Origin: Flavobacteriaceae bacterium
Lineage (GTDB): Bacteria; Bacteroidota; Bacteroidia; Flavobacteriales; Flavobacteriaceae
DNA: 8,531 nucleotides
Direction: 5' to 3'
NCBI GenBank assembly: GCA_023700885.1
Contig: JAMPYA010000087.1
Span: 1-8,531 of the forward strand
Positions within the stretch are counted from its first letter, which is position 1. Each line of letters begins with the position of its first letter. The notes beneath the pieces were generated by a model that was not told where the DNA came from, did not search any database, and saw only the letters and a program-made list of their open reading frames with translations. Both the position numbers and the translations under genes were made by a program. Shown here in pieces: positions 1 through 5,090 of this stretch.

Positions 1-1469
1 CCTAAATGGTCTTCATCACCTAAGATATCAGATAATACTGCAAAACGATCTCCGTCAGTTATCAATCCCATAGCAATACCTGAAACGGGTTTAATCATCT
101 GTATTCCAGCATCCATCAATGCTAAGGTTCCTGCACAAACTGTTGCCATAGATGATGAACCGTTAGATTCTAACACTTCTGAAACTATACGAATTGTATA
201 AGGATTTTCAGTAGGAATCATATTTTTTAAAGCACGTTGTGCTAAGTTACCATGTCCTACTTCTCTTCTTGATGTTCCTCTTAATGGTTTTGCTTCGCCG
301 GTTGAAAAAGGAGGGAAGTTGTAATGTAAATAGAATTTTTCTTCACCTTGTTCAGATGGAGAATCAATTTGATTTGCTTCTCTTGATGTTCCTAAAGTTA
401 CAGTTGCTAATGCTTGAGTTTCTCCTCTAGTAAAAATAGCAGAACCATGTACTCTTGGTAAATAATCAACTTCACACCAGATAGGTCTAATATCTGTAGT
501 TTTTCTACCGTCTAAACGAGTTCCCAAATCAAGTGTTACATTACGAACTGCTTCTTTATTGGTTTTGTAGAAATATTTAGAAACTAAATCGCCGTTAACT
601 GCCAATTCATCTTCAGTAAACAAAGCTAATACTTCTTCTTTTACTTCAGCAAAAGCAGCAGTACGTTCTTGTTTTGATGAGCCTACTTTTGCAATATTGT
701 AAATTTTGTCGTAGGCAACAGTTTTTACTTTAGTATAAATGGTTTCATCTTCTCTTTCTTCTTCGTAGGTACGCGTTTCTTTTTTGCCAATGGCAGCTAC
801 TAATCTTTCTTGAGCGTCAATTTGAATTTTGATGGCTTCATGGGCAAATTTAATGGCTTCTACCATTTCTTTTTCAGAAATCTCTTTCATTTCACCTTCT
901 ACCATTGCAATAGAATCTTTAGAAGCCCCAATCATCATATCAATATCTGATAAATCTAATTGTTCTTTACTTGGATTGATGATTAATTGACCATCTACTC
1001 GTGCAACACGAACTTCTGAAATCAAGGTTGAAAATGGAATATCAGATAAAGCTAAAGCGGTAGATGCTGCCAGTCCTGCCATAGCATCTGGCATTACTTT
1101 TTCGTCATGTGACATCAATTGAATCATAACTTGTGTTTCAGCATGATAATCATCTGGAAAAAGTGGCCGTAAAACTCGGTCTACTAATCTCATTGTTAAT
1201 ACTTCGCTGTCGCTTGGTCTTGCTTCTCTTTTAAAGAATCCACCTGGAAAACGACCTGCGGCTGCAAATTTTTCGCGATAATCTACCGTTAAAGGTAAAA
1301 AATCTACTGGGCTAGCTTTTTTTGCTGATACTACTGTTGCAAGCAACATAGAATCTCCCATTCTAACAACTACGGATCCATCCGCTTGTTTGGCTAATTT
1401 TCCTGTTTCTAATGAAATGGTTCTTCCATCTCCTAGATCAATAATTTCTTGGAATACTTTAGGAATCAT
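1..1469 (-). CDS. pnp: Polynucleotide phosphorylase (PNPase), N-terminal part, cut by window edge
   Basis: 3'-to-5' exoribonuclease that degrades RNA phosphorolytically, releasing nucleoside diphosphates; cytoplasmic, acting in mRNA turnover. Translating the minus strand from the ATG at 1469 gives 489 uninterrupted codons beginning MIPKVFQEIIDLGDGR. The first RNase PH-like core (about residues 10-145) contains the FFKREARPSD loop (about 78-87), matching the FFRR pore loop of E. coli PNPase. An all-helical linker follows, then the second RNase PH core with LPRVHGSAIFTRGETQAL, HYNFPPFS, SRREVGHG (R401, R402, H406; phosphate and catalytic site), ESNGSSSMA and SDILGDEDHLG. The last motif holds one acidic metal ligand (D485, corresponding to E. 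coli D486). The second ligand and the C-terminal KH and S1 RNA-binding domains lie outside the window. It follows rpsO, as in many bacteria. No Bacteroidota promoter is evident in the 130-base gap, so readthrough of the rpsO hairpin is likely. The identification is secure. Confidence 0.97.
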   Translation of the reverse strand, partial: MIPKVFQEIIDLGDGRTISLETGKLAKQADGSVVVRMGDSMLLATVVSAKKASPVDFLPLTVDYREKFAAAGRFPGGFFKREARPSDSEVLTMRLVDRVLRPLFPDDYHAETQVMIQLMSHDEKVMPDAMAGLAASTALALSDIPFSTLISEVRVARVDGQLIINPSKEQLDLSDIDMMIGASKDSIAMVEGEMKEISEKEMVEAIKFAHEAIKIQIDAQERLVAAIGKKETRTYEEEREDETIYTKVKTVAYDKIYNIAKVGSSKQERTAAFAEVKEEVLALFTEDELAVNGDLVSKYFYKTNKEAVRNVTLDLGTRLDGRKTTDIRPIWCEVDYLPRVHGSAIFTRGETQALATVTLGTSREANQIDSPSEQGEEKFYLHYNFPPFSTGEAKPLRGTSRREVGHGNLAQRALKNMIPTENPYTIRIVSEVLESNGSSSMATVCAGTLALMDAGIQMIKPVSGIAMGLITDGDRFAVLSDILGDEDHL

Positions 1470-1561
1470 AATTAATTTTTACTTATTAAACAATTGGTTT
1501 TGTTGTAGTTGTGTGTTGTTACGGTTTCCAATGAAAAGTTTAATAGTACTTTTTTTAATAA

Positions 1562-1588
1562 AAAAGAGGCAAAACTTTTGCCTCTTTT
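1562..1588 (-). terminator. Rho-independent terminator or attenuator after rpsO
   Basis: A perfect inverted repeat, AAAAGAGGCAAAA / TTTTGCCTCTTTT, is separated by one base. It lies 11 bases downstream of the rpsO stop codon. Read on the minus strand, the hairpin core (GAGGC/GCCTC) runs into TTTTTTATT, the classic terminator form. No promoter is visible between it and pnp, so it may be a partial terminator that sets the S15:PNPase expression ratio (inference). Confidence 0.85.
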
Positions 1589-1599
1589 ATGAGTTCGAA

Positions 1600-1869
1600 T
1601 TATTTTCTTAATCCTAATTCTGCAATAATTGCACGGTATCTAGTAATGTCTTTTTTGATTAAATAATCAAGCAAACTTCTTCTTTTACCTACCAACTTAA
1701 CTAAGGCTTTTTCAGTATTGAAATCCTTTTTGTTTTTTTGTAAGTGTTTTGTTAAGTGATTGATTCTGAAGGTAAATAATGCAATTTGACCTTCTGCTGA
1801 TCCAGTATTTGTTTCAGCATTACCGTGTTTTTTGAAAATCTCAGTTTTCGTTTCTTTAGTTAAATACAT
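1600..1869 (-). CDS. rpsO: 30S ribosomal protein S15
   Basis: Primary 16S rRNA-binding protein of the small-subunit platform, which binds the central-domain helix 20/22 junction and nucleates S6/S18 assembly. The 89-residue length is exactly typical of the family. Recognisable family segments are NTGSAEGQIALFTFRINHL (about 21-39), the HLTKHLQKNKKD helix with its conserved His and Asp (about 38-49), and the C-terminal VGKRRSLLDYL and YRAIIAELGLRK. These cover the rRNA-contacting helices. The ATG at 1869 gives the standard MYLT N-terminus. A good Bacteroidota promoter lies 56 bases upstream, and a terminator hairpin separates the gene from pnp on the same strand, giving the conserved rpsO-pnp order. 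The roughly 50-base leader contains a direct repeat and an AT palindrome, and could be an S15 autoregulatory site (inference only). No anomalies are seen in the protein. Confidence 0.98.
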   Translation of the reverse strand: MYLTKETKTEIFKKHGNAETNTGSAEGQIALFTFRINHLTKHLQKNKKDFNTEKALVKLVGKRRSLLDYLIKKDITRYRAIIAELGLRK

Positions 1870-1881
1870 GCTAACATTAAG

Positions 1882-1895
1882 TTATTAATTAATAA
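1882..1895. repeat. 14-bp perfect AT palindrome in rpsO leader
   Basis: TTATTAATTAATAA is a perfect palindrome in the rpsO 5' leader, ending 12 bases before the start codon. As RNA it could fold only into a weak A-U hairpin. It may simply reflect base composition, but it occupies the ribosome-loading region, so it is recorded. Confidence 0.4.
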
Positions 1896-1901
1896 TTTTT
1901 A

Positions 1902-1920
1902 TGTATCGATGGTGTATCGA
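1902..1920. repeat. Direct repeat TGTATCGA x2 in rpsO leader
   Basis: TGTATCGA occurs at 1902-1909 and again at 1913-1920, separated by TGG. On the rpsO sense strand this reads TCGATACA-CCA-TCGATACA. The repeat sits at or just after the expected transcription start (about 1918-1920), so it would be either the very 5' end of the mRNA or a protein-binding site overlapping the start. The function is unknown. Confidence 0.6.
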
Positions 1921-1924
1921 GCTG

Positions 1925-1956
1925 CAAAGATATAATTATTATTATGAATTAGCAAA
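1925..1956 (-). promoter_or_regulatory. Bacteroidota-type promoter for rpsO
   Basis: On the minus strand, TTTG (1956-1953), a 20-base spacer, then TATCTTTG (1932-1925) match the Bacteroidota primary sigma consensus (-33 TTG/TTTG, -7 TAnnTTTG). Transcription should start near 1918-1920, giving a leader of about 50 bases before the rpsO ATG. Confidence 0.72.
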
Positions 1957-2022
1957 GTTTGTTATAAATCAAATGTAACATAAATGAAAAATGTATGCAT
2001 TTGAAATACAATAAATTATGTT

Positions 2023-2032
2023 TGTTTAAACA
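2023..2032. repeat. 10-bp palindrome upstream of lipoprotein promoter
   Basis: TGTTTAAACA is a perfect palindrome immediately upstream of the -33 position of the candidate promoter for the lipoprotein gene. It could be a dimeric regulator site, but nothing else supports this, and short AT palindromes are expected by chance here. Confidence 0.3.
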
Positions 2033-2033
2033 T

Positions 2034-2063
2034 GTGAAAATTTTTAACTTTTTTTTAACTTTG
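2034..2063 (+). promoter_or_regulatory. Candidate promoter for the lipoprotein gene
   Basis: A full -7 element, TAACTTTG (2056-2063), fits TAnnTTTG. The -33 position at 19-base spacing reads GTG (2034-2036) rather than TTG, so that half is weak. Transcription would start near 2070, about 60 bases before the ATG at 2129. It faces away from the rpsO promoter. Confidence 0.5.
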
Positions 2064-2128
2064 ATTAAACCTTATTAACTTAACATGGTCTAAATTGGTA
2101 TAATCGTTTAATTTAAACTCCAAAAATT

Positions 2129-2983
2129 ATGAAACAATCGAAATTTAGAATCGGAATTTTATCTCTTTTCCTTTCTTTAGGATTTGTATTTACAAATTGT
2201 CAAGGTGATGATGAAAATACTTTTTCAGATGCACCTATTGCGGTTGAAGATGCTCAAATAGTAGCTGATGCTGATGAAGTAACTGAAGGAATTACTGATT
2301 TGGTAGATCAATTATATATGGAAGATGGAATGATGGGTAACCGTGTAGAATTTACCAGTTTCTTCCCTAACTGTGGAACAAGAACTGTTAAATGGGATAC
2401 TGCTGAAATAATAAAAACTGTAACCATTGATTTTGGAGATGGATGTATACTTCCTAATGAAAATACTGTTAAAGGAAAAATTATTATAACTTTTAATAGA
2501 AACAGAGATATTTTAACTCACACCATTACTGTAAAATATGAGAATTTCTATTTTAATACTAAAAAAATTGAAGGAACAACCTCTATTGAGCGTTTAGCTT
2601 CAAATATAAATGGAAACCCTCAATCGACAGTTAAGATAAATATCAAAATTACTTTTGCTGATGGATTGTATATTGAACGCACTAGTACAAAAGTTAGAGA
2701 AATGATAGCAGGAAAAGATACTATGGGTATTTGGGGTGATAATGTATTCTTAATTACTGGAAATTGGACTACTGTTTTTAAAAATGGATCTGTTCATAAA
2801 GGAGAAATCATGACTCCATTAAGAAGAGAAATGGCTTGTAGATTTATTGTAAGCGGAACCATTAAAGTTCAAAGAGATGATAGATCTGGAATCATTGATT
2901 TTGGAAATGGAGCTTGTGACAACATTGCAATTTTTACCAATGACAATGGAGACATTAAAGAAATTTTATTAGGAAAAAGATAA
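2129..2983 (+). CDS. Putative surface lipoprotein with duplicated Cys motif, function unknown
   Basis: A 284-residue protein with a basic N-terminus (MKQSKFR), a hydrophobic stretch at about 8-22 and a lipobox-like FTNC with C24 as the likely lipidated residue. Asn at -1 is unusual for signal peptidase II. The mature start, C-QGDDEN, resembles the acidic lipoprotein export signal that sends Bacteroidota lipoproteins to the cell surface (family knowledge). After an acidic linker (about 27-66), the body looks beta-rich, with alternating hydrophobic residues. Two segments resemble each other: C82...TIDFGDGC106 and C237...IIDFGNGAC263, each a Cys, about 24-26 residues, then IDFGxG(x)C. This suggests a duplicated domain or paired disulfides. 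I recognise no enzyme motif; the fold and function are unknown, though similar lipoproteins with an IDFGxGC motif are, to my recollection, common in flavobacteria. It has its own candidate promoter and a shared bidirectional terminator with accD, so it is probably monocistronic. Confidence 0.85.
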   Translation: MKQSKFRIGILSLFLSLGFVFTNCQGDDENTFSDAPIAVEDAQIVADADEVTEGITDLVDQLYMEDGMMGNRVEFTSFFPNCGTRTVKWDTAEIIKTVTIDFGDGCILPNENTVKGKIIITFNRNRDILTHTITVKYENFYFNTKKIEGTTSIERLASNINGNPQSTVKINIKITFADGLYIERTSTKVREMIAGKDTMGIWGDNVFLITGNWTTVFKNGSVHKGEIMTPLRREMACRFIVSGTIKVQRDDRSGIIDFGNGACDNIAIFTNDNGDIKEILLGKR

Positions 2984-3002
2984 AGTAATTTAAGTTTTCC
3001 AA

Positions 3003-3032
3003 AAGAAAAGCGACCAATTGGTCGCTTTTCTT
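3003..3032. terminator. Bidirectional terminator, 30-bp perfect palindrome
   Basis: AAGAAAAGCGACCAA is followed directly by its exact reverse complement. The GC-rich core GCGACC/GGTCGC is flanked by A tracts on the left and T tracts on the right, so the hairpin is followed by a U-rich run on either strand. It lies in the 47-base gap between the convergent lipoprotein gene and accD and includes two bases of the accD stop codon (3031-3033). It serves both transcripts. Confidence 0.88.
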
Positions 3033-3891
3033 ATTTTCTGATAGGTAAATTTTGAATTAAATCAATATATAAATTAATTTGCTTTTTTAAATTTTTTCGC
3101 TCTATAATTTTATCAAGAAAACCGTGTTCTAGCACAAATTCGGAGCGTTGAAAACCTTCTGGCAATTCTTTTCCGGTAGTGTCTTTTACAACCCTTGGAC
3201 CTGCAAAAGCTATCAAAGCATCAGGTTCAGCAATATTTATATCTCCTAACATGGCGAATGAAGCTGTTGCACCACCAGTTGTTGGGTCTGTGCATAAGGC
3301 AATATAGGGTAATTTTGCTGCTGAAAGTTGTGCTAATTTTGCAGATGTTTTTACCAATTGCATTAAAGATAGCGAGGCTTCCATCATTCTTGCTCCACCT
3401 GATTTTGAAACTAGTAAAAAAGGTAGTTTTTTTCTAATGGCATAATCAATAGCGCGTGCAATTTTTTCTCCTACAACACTTCCCATTGATCCTCCAATAA
3501 AACTAAAATCCATTGCAGCAATAACAATATCTTTTCCTAATGATTTTCCTACTGCAACCCTAACTGCGTCTTTAAGATTTGTTTCTCTTTGTGCTTCAGC
3601 TAATCGATCTACGTATTTTTTACTATCAGTAAAATTTAAAGGATCTTTTGATGTTAGATTAGGAAAAAGTTCTTTAAACTTATTATCATCAAAAAATATT
3701 TCAAAATACTCTTTGCTTCCAATTCTGACATGATATCCATCTTCTGGACTTACATAAAAATTCTCTTTTAATTGTTCTGTATCTATAATTTTTCCTGAAG
3801 GGGATTTATACCACAATCCTTTTGGAACATCCTTTTTTTGTTCTGTTGGAGTATGAATTCCCTTTTCTTTTCTTTTAAACCAAAGTGTCAT
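3031..3891 (-). CDS. accD: Acetyl-CoA carboxylase carboxyltransferase subunit beta (zinc-ribbon Cys lost)
   Basis: Beta subunit of the carboxyltransferase that moves the carboxyl group from biotin to acetyl-CoA, making malonyl-CoA for fatty acid synthesis; it works with AccA in the cytoplasm. The 286 residues compare with about 304 in E. coli. Carboxyltransferase-fold motifs are clear: FIGGSMGSVVGEKIARA, SKSGGARMMEASLSLMQ, CTDPTTGGATASFAMLGD, NIAEPDALIAFAGPRV and LPEGFQRSEFVLEHGFLD. The N-terminal segment VPKGLWYKSPSG...YVSPEDGYHVRI aligns with the E. coli zinc ribbon, but none of the four Cys ligands remains (Ser/Pro/Ser at 30-32, Ser48, Asp51, with one residue missing in the first pair). 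As far as I know this is a lineage trait of flavobacteria, not damage. The gene lies 72 bases after fbaA on the same strand without a visible promoter, so co-transcription with fbaA is likely. accA is not in the window. Confidence 0.96.
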   Translation of the reverse strand: MTLWFKRKEKGIHTPTEQKKDVPKGLWYKSPSGKIIDTEQLKENFYVSPEDGYHVRIGSKEYFEIFFDDNKFKELFPNLTSKDPLNFTDSKKYVDRLAEAQRETNLKDAVRVAVGKSLGKDIVIAAMDFSFIGGSMGSVVGEKIARAIDYAIRKKLPFLLVSKSGGARMMEASLSLMQLVKTSAKLAQLSAAKLPYIALCTDPTTGGATASFAMLGDINIAEPDALIAFAGPRVVKDTTGKELPEGFQRSEFVLEHGFLDKIIERKNLKKQINLYIDLIQNLPIRK

Positions 3892-3963
3892 AACTTCAAA
3901 TATTTGTTAAACGGGGGCAATTTAGTAAAAATTATCAGAGGTTTTACTTTTTTAAATTTCGAT

Positions 3964-5034
3964 TTATTTTAAGGTGTTGATATTGTTTAAATCTTCAAAA
4001 GATGACTTTAAACGAGTTTTAAAAGTTAATTCTCCTTCACGAAGCCAAACTCTTGGGTCATAATATTTTTTATTTGGCACATCATCTCCCTCCGGATTTC
4101 CAATTTGTCCTTCTAAATAAGCCGATTTATTTTTGTAATAATTTCTGATACCTTCCATAAAAGCATATTGTAAATCGGTATCAATATTCATTTTAATGAC
4201 TCCGTAAGAAATACCTTCTCTTATTTCTTCTATGGTTGAACCAGATCCTCCATGGAAAACAAAATCAACAGGGTTTTTATCTGTGTTAAATTTTTTCTCG
4301 ATATATTTTTGTGAATTATCTAAAATTTTTGGCATCAATTTTACATTTCCGGGTTTGTAAACACCATGTACATTTCCAAAGGAAGCTGCAATTGTAAATT
4401 GATTGCTAATTTTAGAAAGTTCTTCATATGCATAAGCCACTTCTTCAGGTTGTGTATATAATTTAGAATTGTCAACATCAGTATTATCAACTCCATCTTC
4501 TTCACCTCCTGTAATTCCTAATTCAATTTCTAAAGTCATTCCAATTTTATGCATTCTCTCTAAATATGCTTTACATATTTTGATATTTTCTTCAATAGGT
4601 TCTTCAGATAAATCAATCATATGTGAGCTAAACAATGGTTTTCCATAAGCTTTAAAATGCTGTTCACCTGCATCCAATAATCCATCAATCCAAGGAAGTA
4701 ATTTTTTAGCACAATGATCTGTGTGAAGTACAACAGGAACTCCATAGGCTTCAGACATTAAATGAATATGTTTAGCACCCGCAATAGCACCTGCAATGGC
4801 TGCTTTTTGATTATCATTATTAAGTCCTTTACCTGCATTAAAATGCGCTCCACCATTTGAAAATTGAATTATTGCCGGAGCATTTAACTCTTTAGATGTT
4901 TCTAAAACAGCGTTAATAGTATTTGAACCAGTTACATTAACAGCTGGTAATGCAAAATTATTTTCTTTTGCAAATTGAAACATATTTTGAAGGTCTTTAC
5001 CGAATAAAACACCTGGTTTGAAAGTATAGCTCAT
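3964..5034 (-). CDS. fbaA: Class II fructose-1,6-bisphosphate aldolase
   Basis: Zinc-dependent aldolase that interconverts fructose 1,6-bisphosphate with dihydroxyacetone phosphate and glyceraldehyde 3-phosphate; central to glycolysis and gluconeogenesis. The protein has 356 residues and is collinear with the E. coli class IIA enzyme (359). The active-site set is complete: LHTDHCAKK with catalytic D106 and zinc ligand H107; LEIELG with E171; GGEEDGVDN (176-184); FGNVHGVYKPGN with zinc ligand H223; FVFHGGSGS with zinc ligand H261; and KMNIDTD (281-287) for phosphate and substrate binding. The KKYYDPRVWLR C-terminal segment is typical of class IIA. The ATG at 5034 gives the normal MSYTFKPGVLFG start. 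It follows tamL by 56 bases and has a candidate promoter in that gap, so this abundant enzyme need not depend on tamL transcription. accD follows on the same strand. Confidence 0.98.
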   Translation of the reverse strand: MSYTFKPGVLFGKDLQNMFQFAKENNFALPAVNVTGSNTINAVLETSKELNAPAIIQFSNGGAHFNAGKGLNNDNQKAAIAGAIAGAKHIHLMSEAYGVPVVLHTDHCAKKLLPWIDGLLDAGEQHFKAYGKPLFSSHMIDLSEEPIEENIKICKAYLERMHKIGMTLEIELGITGGEEDGVDNTDVDNSKLYTQPEEVAYAYEELSKISNQFTIAASFGNVHGVYKPGNVKLMPKILDNSQKYIEKKFNTDKNPVDFVFHGGSGSTIEEIREGISYGVIKMNIDTDLQYAFMEGIRNYYKNKSAYLEGQIGNPEGDDVPNKKYYDPRVWLREGELTFKTRLKSSFEDLNNINTLK

Positions 5035-5056
5035 TTGTTTATTTTTTTAATGTTAA

Positions 5057-5089
5057 CAAAATTAAGAAAAAGAAAAGTTAAAAGGTCAA
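5057..5089 (-). promoter_or_regulatory. Candidate promoter for fbaA (and accD)
   Basis: On the minus strand, TTG (5089-5087), a 22-base spacer and TAATTTTG (5064-5057) fit the Bacteroidota consensus. The spacer is at the long end of the reported range. Transcription would start around 5050, leaving a leader of about 15 bases before the fbaA ATG. The whole element lies in the tamL-fbaA gap. Confidence 0.5.
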
Positions 5090-5090
5090 T

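Noticed and set aside
3739..3804. Frameshift or sequencing error as the cause of the missing AccD zinc ribbon
   Set aside because: The frame is intact, flanking residues align on both sides, and the replacement pattern is consistent with substitution, so this looks like real divergence, not an error.
3897..3906. CAAATATTTG, a perfect 10-base palindrome 5 bases upstream of the accD start
   Set aside because: Short AT palindromes are frequent at this base composition, and nothing else (promoter, second half-site) supports an operator.
3925..3947. GTAAAA...TTTTAC inverted repeat between accD and fbaA as an fbaA terminator
   Set aside because: The stem is only six bases and nearly all A-T. The T run follows on the plus strand, the wrong side for fbaA, so termination there is unlikely.
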